Source of the DNA: Pseudomonas soli
GTDB taxonomy: Bacteria; Pseudomonadota; Gammaproteobacteria; Pseudomonadales; Pseudomonadaceae
Direction: 5' to 3'
NCBI RefSeq assembly: GCF_900110655.1
Contig: NZ_FOEQ01000002.1
Span: 248,001 to 312,000 of the forward strand
DNA: 64,000 nucleotides
Below are positions 20,938 to 29,347 of this stretch, piece by piece. The notes under the pieces were generated by a model. That model was not told where the DNA came from, did no database searches, and saw nothing but the letters and a program-made list of their open reading frames with translations. Made by a program: the position numbers and the translations under genes. Positions within the stretch are counted from its first letter, which is position 1. Every line of letters starts with the position of its first letter.

Positions 20938-23270
20938 ACCAGCGGACCGATCAACGGGATCGGCCCCTCCCCTTCAGGCAGGTCGAACGCCACCTGGCAC
21001 TGCCCACCGTCGGCCTTGTCCACCTGCAGGCGATTGTGCGGCGCCAGGTTTTCCAGGTAGACCAGCCCGTCCCAGCCCACCACCGCCTCGAGGCCGCTTT
21101 CCTGGTGGCGTACACGGCTGCCCAGCTTGAGCTCCTGTTGATTGCCGTCGACCAACACCAGGCTCGCCGCCATCACACGCTTGAGCGGGAACTCCAGCAG
21201 GTAGCCACTGCCACGGCGCACCGCCACTCGCTGTTCCACCTGCGGCGCCAGCACATCGGCGGGCAGGTCCATGGGGTCGATCTCGTATTTGCCGCGGTAA
21301 TAGCCGCTGCTGTAGGGCACCAGCAAGTGGCCATTGCGGTCAGTGCGGCCGATCTGCTGGTTCTCGTAGCGCACCGGCACGTCGGCGTAGCCGCTGGTGC
21401 TGACCACCACAAAGGCGTCGTCGATGCGGTTGGCGGCGAACAGCCCCGCATCCATCAGCACCAGCGAACCGCTGGCGTCGGCCCAGCGGGTCATTTCGCC
21501 GCTGCTGCCGTAGGCACCCACCTGCAACTGCACCGACTGCAGGCGCCAGGTCAGGTCGGCCTGGCGGTAGTCGTCGCGGTTGCCGCCAGTGGCATAGCCC
21601 AGGTTGTAGCCCAGCCCACCACCCACCGGCACCGCCTGGCTGTAGTTGACCCGCTGCAGGTCCTGGCCGTCCTTGCCGCGCTCGGCGCTGAAGGCCAGCG
21701 TGCCGTGCAGGTCGAAGGGGATCACCAGTTGCGCCTGCACCGCCCACTGGCTGTCACCGACCTCACGGTTGGCCGACAGGTACAGGCTGCTGTTGCGCCA
21801 CAGCGGCTTGCTCCAGCTGAGGTTGATCAGCCGCGTGCGCGTGCCGTCACCAGCGCGCACATCGAAGTAGCCGGCGCCGAGGCTGCCGTAACTGTCCAGG
21901 TTCAGGCTCAGGGTCGCCTGCTCGCTGCGCTGGCTCAGGCGCGTGTAGGGGCTGTCGACCCGCGACAGGTCGGCGTAGTCGCCATGGCGCTGCACGCGCT
22001 GGTAGTTGAAGCCGATGCGCCGGCTGTTGTACTGGTAGCCCAGCGCCAGCTGCTGGCCTGTATCGCCTTCGAAGCGGCTCTGGGTCACGGCCGCATTGAG
22101 CACGCCGAAGGTACCCAGGCGCAGGTTGCCACCCAGGCCACCGAGCATCAGCGACTCGGCGCTCTCGGCATGGGTTTCCACTGTGAAGTAATCGGACAAC
22201 CCGTGGCGCAGGGTCGCCGAGGCCACACCCGGGCCATAGGCGAAATCGCGCACGGCGTAGTCGCGACGCAGGCTGCCGGCAGCCACCGAGAAGTCCGACA
22301 GGCCTTTGGCCAACAGGCTGCTGGTGACATAGAACGGCAAGGTGGTCGACACCTGCCGGCCCAGGGCATCGGTGGTGACCACCACCGCTTCGCCGGCGCC
22401 GTTGATGAACGGCACGTTGGTCAGGGTGTAAGGGCCAGGCTGCAACTCGGTACTGCTGCTCTTGTAGCCGTTGATGAACAGGTCCAGCGAGGTCGGCACA
22501 GCGGCTTCGCCGGCAAAGGCAGGCAGTGGATAGGTGACCAAGTCGGGACGGGCGCCGAAGTCGCGGGACAGTTGCAGGCCACCCACGCGCACCGAGGTGG
22601 TCCAGGGCAGCGCGCCGGTCACCAGGTCGCCAGCCTCATAGGTGAGCAGGCGCTGCTCGTCGGTGTAGCGGAAGGTGCTGTCGTAGCGCAGGAAGCCCTG
22701 CCGGCCCTGGGCCTGGGCGCCATTGAACGACTGGCGCCATTGCCCGGTGGTGGAAAAGGTGCCCCAGTCGTCGAACAGGCGCAGCTCGTTCCAGGCGGCC
22801 AGGTAGCTGCCGCCCTCATCGGTGTCGTTGAGGTAGGCGTCGTAGTTGAGCAAGGCACCGAAGCTGCTGCGGGCGTCGCTGGCGGGGTAGAGGTTGCGAT
22901 CACCGACCTGCTGGTCGGGCAGCCAGGCTGGCGGCACCTGCAGCAGCAGGCGCTGGTTCTGGCTGTCATAGTCGCTGTGCAGGCCGGGGATATCGTCCAG
23001 GGCCACCTCGCCCTGAGGCTCGCCCGGCAGCCTGACGCCCGCCTCGCGCAGCACCTCGCTGGCCAGGTACAGCCGCCCGGCGCGCTGCTGGACCGGCACC
23101 AGCTCAGCCTTTGCCACCTGATTCACCAGCAGGTCGAGGTACAGCGTGGCGTCGGCGATGGCGGCATGTTCCGAGGGCGGCGGCGGCAGCTCGTCGGCCA
23201 CGCCCAGGCCGGGCCCCAGCACCGCCAGGCCCAGCCACAACCGGTGCGTTGCCACCCGCACCCAGCTCAC
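20928..23270 (-). CDS. csuD: outer-membrane usher for Csu-type pilus
   Basis: A 780-residue fimbrial usher. A signal-like N-terminus (RLWLGLAVLGPGLGVADE) is followed by an N-terminal periplasmic domain ('EAGVRLPGEPQGEVALDDIPGL'), a long beta-barrel ('DFGARPDLVTYPLPAFAGEAAVPTSLDLFINGYK' region), a plug, and C-terminal domains. Ushers form the outer-membrane pore that accepts chaperone-pilin complexes and assembles the pilus. The size fits the archaic class (about 800). It lies 59 bases after the chaperone gene and overlaps the tip adhesin gene. A long open frame on the opposite strand is a composition shadow. Confidence 0.92.
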   Translation of the reverse strand: MSWVRVATHRLWLGLAVLGPGLGVADELPPPPSEHAAIADATLYLDLLVNQVAKAELVPVQQRAGRLYLASEVLREAGVRLPGEPQGEVALDDIPGLHSDYDSQNQRLLLQVPPAWLPDQQVGDRNLYPASDARSSFGALLNYDAYLNDTDEGGSYLAAWNELRLFDDWGTFSTTGQWRQSFNGAQAQGRQGFLRYDSTFRYTDEQRLLTYEAGDLVTGALPWTTSVRVGGLQLSRDFGARPDLVTYPLPAFAGEAAVPTSLDLFINGYKSSSTELQPGPYTLTNVPFINGAGEAVVVTTDALGRQVSTTLPFYVTSSLLAKGLSDFSVAAGSLRRDYAVRDFAYGPGVASATLRHGLSDYFTVETHAESAESLMLGGLGGNLRLGTFGVLNAAVTQSRFEGDTGQQLALGYQYNSRRIGFNYQRVQRHGDYADLSRVDSPYTRLSQRSEQATLSLNLDSYGSLGAGYFDVRAGDGTRTRLINLSWSKPLWRNSSLYLSANREVGDSQWAVQAQLVIPFDLHGTLAFSAERGKDGQDLQRVNYSQAVPVGGGLGYNLGYATGGNRDDYRQADLTWRLQSVQLQVGAYGSSGEMTRWADASGSLVLMDAGLFAANRIDDAFVVVSTSGYADVPVRYENQQIGRTDRNGHLLVPYSSGYYRGKYEIDPMDLPADVLAPQVEQRVAVRRGSGYLLEFPLKRVMAASLVLVDGNQQELKLGSRVRHQESGLEAVVGWDGLVYLENLAPHNRLQVDKADGGQCQVAFDLPEGEGPIPLIGPLVCQ

Positions 23271-23329
23271 ACACGATTTCCAACCATTACCGGGTCCTCC
23301 CTGGCCCCTGTGATCCGTTCAAGCGTGGG

Positions 23330-24106
23330 TCATTGCCCCTGTTTGATGGCCTGCGCCACCTCCTGGCCGTTGACCCGCCCTTTCAGCACGCTGGCGGCAC
23401 CCGGCGTGGCCGGTGCCGGCCAGCGCATGCTGGCGCCGGGCAACACATAGCCGAGCAGCCCTTCGACCAATGGCCTGTCCTGGCCAGCCTGCTGCAGCAC
23501 CACGTCGGTCAGGCGCGCATGCACAGGCCCCGTGTTGCGCAGCTCGACATAGGGCTTGCCCTGCACCGTGACCGCGCGCCAGCTCAGCTGCGGCTTGCCC
23601 ACGCCTTCGGCGCTGCGCTTGCCCTCCGGGTCGGGCTTGCCCCACAGCCCTTCGCCGTAGACGAACAGCGGCACCGAATAACGCATCTGCAGGCGGATCG
23701 CCGCCTTCGGCCCTTCGCTGGCGGCATCAGCCGGCAACGGCGAGGGGATTTCGTCGATGATGATGCGGTACGCCTGCTCCTGGCCCGCGGGCGAACTGCC
23801 CGTGCGGGTCAGGCGGATCAGTTGCTTCTGGCCCGCCGGGATATTGGCCACCGGCGGGCTGCCGATTATCTCGCGCTGGGCCTGGAACTGCTCCTGGTAC
23901 TCGCCCTGGCGCCAGGCGAACACCCGCACCTGCAGGCTGGCCGGCGCCGTGCCACGGTTTTCCAGCCACAGCGCACCGGCCTTCTGGTCGGCCTCCAGCA
24001 CCGGGTCGATCGGCCAGATCAACACCGAAGTGGCCGCGAAAGCCGGTGCACTGGCCAACAGCAGCAGCCCGATGATCCCACGCGCCCAGTTAACGCCTGC
24101 CCCCAT
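23330..24106 (-). CDS. csuC: periplasmic pilus chaperone
   Basis: A 258-residue protein with an N-terminal signal peptide (GIIGLLLLASAPAFA) and an immunoglobulin-like PapD-type fold: 'VLIWPIDPVLEADQKAGALWLENRG' as strand A1, then 'PPVANIPAGQKQLIRLTRTG' and 'YRIIIDEIP', the conserved chaperone core. It holds pilin subunits in the periplasm by donor-strand complementation and delivers them to the usher. AAGGAGAGG precedes the start. Placed between the last minor pilin and the usher, in the csuA/B-A-B-C-D-E order. Confidence 0.9.
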   Translation of the reverse strand: MGAGVNWARGIIGLLLLASAPAFAATSVLIWPIDPVLEADQKAGALWLENRGTAPASLQVRVFAWRQGEYQEQFQAQREIIGSPPVANIPAGQKQLIRLTRTGSSPAGQEQAYRIIIDEIPSPLPADAASEGPKAAIRLQMRYSVPLFVYGEGLWGKPDPEGKRSAEGVGKPQLSWRAVTVQGKPYVELRNTGPVHARLTDVVLQQAGQDRPLVEGLLGYVLPGASMRWPAPATPGAASVLKGRVNGQEVAQAIKQGQ

Positions 24107-24140
24107 GCCCCTCTCCTTCTCTGTTATCCGCAGTAGCCTT

Positions 24141-24644
24141 TCACCAGGTCACCGTCACTTGCACGACATCGGTGTAGGTCCCTGCCGGCAAGGTGCCGGT
24201 CAGGGTGGTACGGCCATAGACCGGCAGTTTGATTGCGGTCGGGTCGCTGTAGCTCACCGCCACGCTGCTGCCGATACCCAGGCTCTGGCTGAAACCGGCA
24301 TCGCGGTATAGCTGGTAGGCCAGCAATTGCGTACCGCCCGAACGCTTGAGGTTGCGCGTGCCGCTGGCGCTGTTCTGGCCGCCGTCCAGGCTCATGCTCA
24401 GGGCCACGCCGGGGGTGCACTGAAACGTCACCGTGCTGCCGCCCAGCGAAGTGCTCAGGGTGGCCGTGGACAGTGCCGAGCTGGTGCCGTAGTCGAGCAC
24501 GCCATAGGCCGTCACGCCGCCGACGACCAGGCAGCCGGCGACGATCTGTGCCGTCACCTGGAAGGTGCTGGTGGTGACCGCGTGGGCGCCCTGGGTCAAT
24601 GTCAGGCACAAGCCGACCGCCAGTAGCCGCGCAGTGCCTGGCAT
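24141..24644 (-). CDS. csuB: spore-coat U domain pilin subunit
   Basis: A 167-residue secreted SCPU-domain protein. Signal peptide LLAVGLCLTLTQGAHA, then a Cys-bracketed beta-sandwich with 'AYGVLDYGTSSAL', 'TVTFQCTPGVALSMSLDGGQNSASG' and the C-terminal strand 'YTDVVQVTVTW'. Such subunits polymerise through donor-strand exchange. By order it corresponds to the minor subunit CsuB preceding the chaperone. It starts 3 bases after the preceding pilin gene. Confidence 0.85.
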   Translation of the reverse strand: MPGTARLLAVGLCLTLTQGAHAVTTSTFQVTAQIVAGCLVVGGVTAYGVLDYGTSSALSTATLSTSLGGSTVTFQCTPGVALSMSLDGGQNSASGTRNLKRSGGTQLLAYQLYRDAGFSQSLGIGSSVAVSYSDPTAIKLPVYGRTTLTGTLPAGTYTDVVQVTVTW

Positions 24645-24647
24645 GGC

Positions 24648-25181
24648 TCAGAAACTCAGCTCGACCGCCACCGTGTCGGTGTACACCCCGGCCGGCAGGC
24701 CGGCTTTACCCCGGGCCTGGCCATACAGGTTGACGGTCTGCGCCACGCCGGTACTGGTCGGCAGGGTGATGGTGCCGTCGATCGCCAACAGCTGGGTGTG
24801 CCCGGCGTCGGTGTAGAAGTCGTAGGGCACGAAATTACCCGCGCCATCGGCCAAGGCCCGGGTCCCGCCGGCGGACTGCGAGTCATGGGCGCCGGCACGT
24901 ACCTTGATCGTCGGCACCGTGCCTGCCGAGCAGAGAATGCTCATGGCCCCGCCACCACCGCCGAGCACTTGGCCATTGGCGGTGGTGAACAGTGAATCCT
25001 GGGTGCCGAAGTTGAGGCTGCCGAAATTCAGCCCGGAAGTGCCACCGCTGCCGTTGACCTGGCAGGCAGCGGTCAGGGTCAGGGTCGAGCTGATGGTGCC
25101 GGTTACGGTGGCGGCCTGGGCCTGGGCAGCCAGGGCGAGGCCAAGGCTGGCGAGGATGCAGCGGGTGAGGTGCTTGGGCAT
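24648..25181 (-). CDS. spore-coat U domain pilin subunit
   Basis: A 177-residue SCPU protein with signal peptide 'ILASLGLALAAQAQA', then 'LTAACQVNGSGGTSGLNFGSLNFG', 'ILCSAGTVPTIKVRAGAHDSQ' and the end 'YTDTVAVELSF'. Third of four consecutive pilin genes. Its composition, rich in Thr, Gly and Ala with a clean paired Cys, resembles the major rod pilin CsuA/B, though the four paralogues cannot be assigned individually by eye. Confidence 0.82.
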   Translation of the reverse strand: MPKHLTRCILASLGLALAAQAQAATVTGTISSTLTLTAACQVNGSGGTSGLNFGSLNFGTQDSLFTTANGQVLGGGGGAMSILCSAGTVPTIKVRAGAHDSQSAGGTRALADGAGNFVPYDFYTDAGHTQLLAIDGTITLPTSTGVAQTVNLYGQARGKAGLPAGVYTDTVAVELSF

Positions 25182-25198
25182 CAGAATCTCCTTGCGTG

Positions 25199-25747
25199 TT
25201 ACCAGTCCAGGGTCACCCTGAGGGTGTCGCGATACAGCCCAGCGGGCAGCGCGCGCGGTTGCGCGACCACCACGCCGTAGATGGGCACGGGCACTTGCTG
25301 GGTACTGCTGATGGTGAAGGTACGGGCCTGGCCGATGCCGTAGCGGCTGTTGCCGCCCGGGTCGATGGCCAGCTGGTAGGGAATGAGTTCGCGGCCGTTG
25401 CTCAGGCGGCGCACGCCGTCGCTGCCGTTCTGCCCGGCATTGATGCGCACGCTGAACGCGCGTACCTGGGGCGAACAGCTGATCTGCAGGCTGCCCTCGC
25501 CGCCGGCCTCGTCAACCCGGCTGGTCAGGGGTTGGTCCCAGGTCGGCCCCCGCGCACCGAAGTCCATCAACCCCGGGTTGCCCAGGGTGGCCGGTTGCGG
25601 GTCGCTGCTGATCTGGCAGGCGGCGCTGATCACCAGGCGCGCCTGGATGAAACCGGTGGTGGTGCCGTGGGCCGCGCCACTGGGCAGCAGCAGCGGGCCA
25701 AGGGTGAGCAGCAGGATCGAACCACGGTGCAGCGCGTCCATTAGCAT
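25199..25747 (-). CDS. spore-coat U domain pilin subunit
   Basis: A 182-residue SCPU-family protein: N-terminal signal (LLLTLGPLLLPSGAAHG), 'LVISAACQISSDPQPATLGNPGLMDFGARG', 'QISCSPQVRAFSVRINAGQNGSDGVRRL' and the C-terminal strand 'YRDTLRVTLDW'. GGGAGG lies just upstream. The ATG at 25741 would be an equally good start. It is separated from the neighbouring pilin genes by 9 and 17 bases and is co-transcribed. Confidence 0.82.
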   Translation of the reverse strand: MLMDALHRGSILLLTLGPLLLPSGAAHGTTTGFIQARLVISAACQISSDPQPATLGNPGLMDFGARGPTWDQPLTSRVDEAGGEGSLQISCSPQVRAFSVRINAGQNGSDGVRRLSNGRELIPYQLAIDPGGNSRYGIGQARTFTISSTQQVPVPIYGVVVAQPRALPAGLYRDTLRVTLDW

Positions 25748-25756
25748 GAAGCCTCC

Positions 25757-26284
25757 CTACCAGGTGACCGTGACTTTGAGCAGATCGGCATACAGGCCAG
25801 CGCGGGGCACCCAGGCCAGCTTGTCGATGCGTGCGTAGAGGGGAAGCTCCACCGAGCCGCTGTCCGGCACCCGCGCCGATTGCGCAACGTCCACCGCTAG
25901 CGGCTGGCGCCAGGTGGCGTCGCGGTACAGCCGGTAGGGAATCGTTCGAGCTTGGGCGTCATGGCTTGCCAGATAGCGCAGCTCGCCGACACCGCCGTGC
26001 TGGCCGCCATCCACACGCACCTGGTAGGGGGTATCGGGGTTGCACTCCAGGCGCGGCGGGCGCCGGGCCAGCAGCACGCCACTCAACGGCGCATCGGGGC
26101 CATCCAGGCGCGCCGCGCTGCCCAGGTCGATGCGCCCCTGCGCCTGCGGGCCGGCATCGCGTTGCTGGTTGACCAGCATGCACCCGCGCTGCACGCGTAC
26201 CTGCACTTCGACGAGAAAATCCGCTGCCATGGCGTTGCCACTCAACCACAGGCCCAACAGCATGGCCAGCCAGCGCTCAGTCAC
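25757..26284 (-). CDS. first pilin-like subunit of the Csu-type operon
   Basis: A 175-residue SCPU-like secreted protein with a GTG start preceded by AAGGA at 7 bases. Signal peptide AMLLGLWLSGNAMA, then 'VQRGCMLVNQQRDAG', 'LECNPDTPYQVRVDGGQHGGVGELRYL' and 'YADLLKVTVTW'. It is the most divergent of the four pilins and the promoter-proximal gene. The operon promoter should lie in the 324-base gap shared with the bacteriophytochrome gene. Confidence 0.8.
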   Translation of the reverse strand: MTERWLAMLLGLWLSGNAMAADFLVEVQVRVQRGCMLVNQQRDAGPQAQGRIDLGSAARLDGPDAPLSGVLLARRPPRLECNPDTPYQVRVDGGQHGGVGELRYLASHDAQARTIPYRLYRDATWRQPLAVDVAQSARVPDSGSVELPLYARIDKLAWVPRAGLYADLLKVTVTW

Positions 26285-26608
26285 CGGTCGATCCTTGTGC
26301 GTATAGATTGAGCTTGAGCGTAGCAGCGCGATTGGATCCCAGCCGGGCCAGGCCTATCCCTCTTTGGCATTAATGAAAAGGCCAGGGCTGGCAAAATGCC
26401 TGGCGATTGCCGCATTCCGGGCTGCTGGGCACAGGTCGCGCACAACCGCGCTACCGGGAAAATTCAGACGCAGCAATGAAACCCTGGCGCCCGCCACCGT
26501 TCAAATAACCAGATTCCGGCAAAGCGGCCGCCATTCTGGTACCGTTCATCCGCCACATCCTGTGCAAACGCATGCACCATGCGTGGACGGGCCCTACAGG
26601 AGAGTCCC
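26285..26608. other. divergent intergenic region, csu operon / bacteriophytochrome
   Basis: A gap of 324 bases between the GTG starts of the pilus operon and the phytochrome gene. It must hold both promoters. I see no convincing small gene and no hairpin terminator. It is locally more AT-rich around 26355-26400. No sigma-54 -24/-12 pair with correct spacing was found. Confidence 0.5.
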
Positions 26609-28858
26609 GTGACGACCGACCATAACCCTCTTGACCAGGCGATCGAACGCTGTGCCCAGGAGCCGATCCAGATTCCAGGCAGCATTCAGCCACAAGGCTT
26701 CCTCCTGACTGTCGACGACAGCACATTGCGCGTTCTCCAGGCGAGCGAAAACGTCGATCGATGGTTCGGCCTGCCCGCCAGTGAAATCCTGGGGCAATCG
26801 TTCGCCGAACTGGTCAGCGCGGACTTCGACCTGCGCGGCCAACTGGACTACCTGCCGGAGGCGGATGTCTTCCCCTTTCATATCGGCGACGTGCGGCTGC
26901 GCCAAGGCGCACCTGACCAGCCCCCCCTGCGCGTGCTCGCCCATCGCCATGACCAGGTGTTGATCCTGGAATTCGAGCCCAGTCAGAAAGCCGATGGGGT
27001 CTACAAAGGCGACTATTATCCGTTGGTGCGTGCGTTCGTCAGCTCGTTGCACCAGGCGACCAGCATCGAGGAACTACTGCTGCACTCGGTACGCCAGATC
27101 AAGCGCATTACAGGATTCGGCCGGGTAAAGGCCTACCGCTTCGATAGCGAAGGCAATGGCACCGTCCTGGCCGAATCAGTCGACCCCGGTTACCCGAGTT
27201 ACCTGGGCCTGAGCTTCCCGGCCTCCGACATCCCTCGCCAGGCCCGGGAGCTCTACCGCATCAACCGTATCCGCCTGATCGAAGATGCCAACTATCAGCC
27301 TTCACCCTTGCTCCCTGCGCTCAATCCCCTGACCGGCAAGCCGCTGGACATGAGTTTCGCCGCGTTGCGCAGCGTGTCGCCCGTTCATTTGCAGTACATG
27401 CGCAACATGGGCACCCTGGCCTCCATGTCGCTGTCGATCGTGGTCGACGGACAACTGTGGGGGTTGGTGTCCTGCCACCACGAACGACCGCGGCAAGTGG
27501 ATGTCCAGACCCGCACAGCCTGCGAATTGCTGGCCAGTGTCCTGTCGCTGCAGCTCGAATCGCGCGAGTCCCACGAGCGCACCCGTACCCTGCTCGACCT
27601 GCGCGAACGCATCGTGCGCATGTTGGCAGCGATGGCTGACCATGACAGCGTGAGCCTGGGCCTGCTCGAACAGCCCGAGGTATTGCTCGCGTTCGCCGGG
27701 GCCAACGGCGCGGCCATCATCAGCGCTGAACGCTGCGACCTGATCGGCGAGACGCCTACAGCGGCGCAGGTCAATGCCCTGGTGCACTGGCTGGGGCGAC
27801 GCGGCGACGAGGTGATATTCCACACCGACAACGTGGGCCGTGACATCGAAGAACTGCCGGAGCTCGCAAGTCGAGTCGGCGGTATCCTGGCGGTCGCCAT
27901 CTCGCAACTCCATTCGCATTACCTGGTATGGTTCCGCCCGGAACAGGCACGCTTGGTCAACTGGGCCGGGCAGCCGGAAAAAGCCATCAGTCCGCAGGGG
28001 CATCTGAGTCCACGTCATAGTTTCGACCGTTGGCAGGAAGAAGTACGTGGGTTCAGCGCTCCGTGGGACTCACTCGTCATCGATGGCGTGCTTGAACTGC
28101 GCATGGCCGTGTTGGGTATCGTCTTGCGCAAGGCCGAGGAGCTCGCACAGCTGACTGGAGAGCTCAAGCGGTCCAACAAGGAACTCGAAGCCTTTTCCTA
28201 CAGCGTTTCCCACGATCTGCGCGCGCCCCTGCGCCACATTGCCGGCTACACCGAACTGCTGAACGAGATCGAGGGCGAGCATCTCAGCGAACGTGGTCGA
28301 CGCTTCCTGTCCCATATCGATGAGGCGGCACGATTCGCCGGCTCGCTGGTGGACAATCTTCTAAACTTCTCGCAAATGGGGCGCTCGGCGCTGCGCTTGG
28401 CGGACGTCGATCTCAACACCTTGGTGCACGCCATCCGCCAAGAGCTCGAGCCCGATTACCAGGGGCGCGACATCGTCTGGGCTATCGCTCCACTGCCAGT
28501 CGTCATCGGGGATCCGGCGTTCATAAACATGGCCCTGCACAACCTCGTCGCCAACGCCATCAAATACACCCGCGGACGCGCCCCTGCGCGAATCGAGATT
28601 GGCGCCATGCAACACGAGCAGGAAACCGAGGTGTATGTGCGCGATAATGGCGTGGGCTTCGACATGGCCTATGCCAACAAGCTGTTCGGTGTGTTCCAGC
28701 GCCTGCATCGCATGGAAGAGTTCGAAGGGACCGGCATCGGCCTGGCCAGCGTGCGCCGCATCATCGAGCGCCACGACGGCAGGGTCTGGGCTGAGGGCCA
28801 GGTCGGCCAGGGCGCCAGCTTCCATTTCACCCTCCCTCGCCATCAACCGCATTCCTGA
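26609..28858 (+). CDS. bphP: bacteriophytochrome histidine kinase
   Basis: A 749-residue photosensor kinase. GTG 26609 is chosen since AGGAG is 6 bases upstream. PAS domain at about 10-120 with Cys15 in 'ERCAQEPIQIPGSIQPQG', the thioether site for biliverdin in bacteriophytochromes. GAF domain with FPASDIPRQAR (Asp207) and 'HLQYMRNMGTLASMSLSI'. PHY domain with the tongue motif PRHSFDRW. HisKA with phospho-acceptor His535 in SVSHDLRAPLRH, then HATPase ('NLVANAIKYTRG', 'GTGIGLASVRRIIERH'). It senses red/far-red light and signals to the downstream receiver. Unlike many bphOP operons, no heme oxygenase gene precedes it. Confidence 0.93.
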   Translation: MTTDHNPLDQAIERCAQEPIQIPGSIQPQGFLLTVDDSTLRVLQASENVDRWFGLPASEILGQSFAELVSADFDLRGQLDYLPEADVFPFHIGDVRLRQGAPDQPPLRVLAHRHDQVLILEFEPSQKADGVYKGDYYPLVRAFVSSLHQATSIEELLLHSVRQIKRITGFGRVKAYRFDSEGNGTVLAESVDPGYPSYLGLSFPASDIPRQARELYRINRIRLIEDANYQPSPLLPALNPLTGKPLDMSFAALRSVSPVHLQYMRNMGTLASMSLSIVVDGQLWGLVSCHHERPRQVDVQTRTACELLASVLSLQLESRESHERTRTLLDLRERIVRMLAAMADHDSVSLGLLEQPEVLLAFAGANGAAIISAERCDLIGETPTAAQVNALVHWLGRRGDEVIFHTDNVGRDIEELPELASRVGGILAVAISQLHSHYLVWFRPEQARLVNWAGQPEKAISPQGHLSPRHSFDRWQEEVRGFSAPWDSLVIDGVLELRMAVLGIVLRKAEELAQLTGELKRSNKELEAFSYSVSHDLRAPLRHIAGYTELLNEIEGEHLSERGRRFLSHIDEAARFAGSLVDNLLNFSQMGRSALRLADVDLNTLVHAIRQELEPDYQGRDIVWAIAPLPVVIGDPAFINMALHNLVANAIKYTRGRAPARIEIGAMQHEQETEVYVRDNGVGFDMAYANKLFGVFQRLHRMEEFEGTGIGLASVRRIIERHDGRVWAEGQVGQGASFHFTLPRHQPHS

Positions 28859-28874
28859 GGCACTTGCACGTATC

Positions 28875-29336
28875 ATGCTCAAACCCATTCTGCTGGTCGA
28901 AGACAACCCCAGAGACCTGGAGTTGACCCTCCTGGCGCTGGAACGCAGCCAACTGGCCAACGAAGTCATCGTGCTTCGTGATGGCGCCGAAGCGCTGGAT
29001 TACCTCCTACGACGCAATAGCTACGCCGGACGTGACGATGGCAATCCGGCCGTATTGCTGCTGGACCTGAAACTGCCCAAGGTCGACGGCCTGGAAGTAC
29101 TCAAGCAAGTGCGCGACACCGCCGAACTGCGCAGTATCCCGACGGTCATGCTGACGTCCTCGCGAGAGGAGCCGGACCTGTTGCGTGCATACGAACTGGG
29201 TGTCAACGCCTACGTGGTCAAGCCCGTCGAGTTCAAGGAATTCGTCGCCGCCATCTCTGATCTTGGCGTGTTCTGGGCAGTGCTCAACGAGCCACCGCCG
29301 GGTTCCCTGCGCCTGAACAGGCGCGGCAGCAATTGA
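28875..29336 (+). CDS. single-domain response regulator (phytochrome partner)
   Basis: A 153-residue CheY-like receiver with no output domain. Acidic pocket 'LVEDNPRD', phospho-acceptor Asp64 in 'VLLLDLKLPKVDG', switch Thr/Ser in 'VMLTSSREE' and Lys in 'YVVKPVEFKEF' are all present. It belongs to the family of receivers that follow bacteriophytochromes (Rcp1-like) and is probably the phosphate acceptor of the BphP kinase 16 bases upstream. It overlaps or abuts the hybrid kinase gene, forming one operon. Confidence 0.92.
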   Translation: MLKPILLVEDNPRDLELTLLALERSQLANEVIVLRDGAEALDYLLRRNSYAGRDDGNPAVLLLDLKLPKVDGLEVLKQVRDTAELRSIPTVMLTSSREEPDLLRAYELGVNAYVVKPVEFKEFVAAISDLGVFWAVLNEPPPGSLRLNRRGSN

Positions 29337-29347
29337 GACATCCGACG

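Noticed and set aside
20859..23450. 863-codon open frame on the plus strand opposite the csu usher
   Set aside because: It is the mirror of a clear usher gene; the protein is low-complexity (His/Gln/Ala/Val-rich), with no domain and no ribosome-binding site. High-GC genes commonly leave such open antisense frames.
26370..26420. sigma-54 promoter before the phytochrome/pilus operons
   Set aside because: GG and GC pairs occur, but not at the required 12-base separation.
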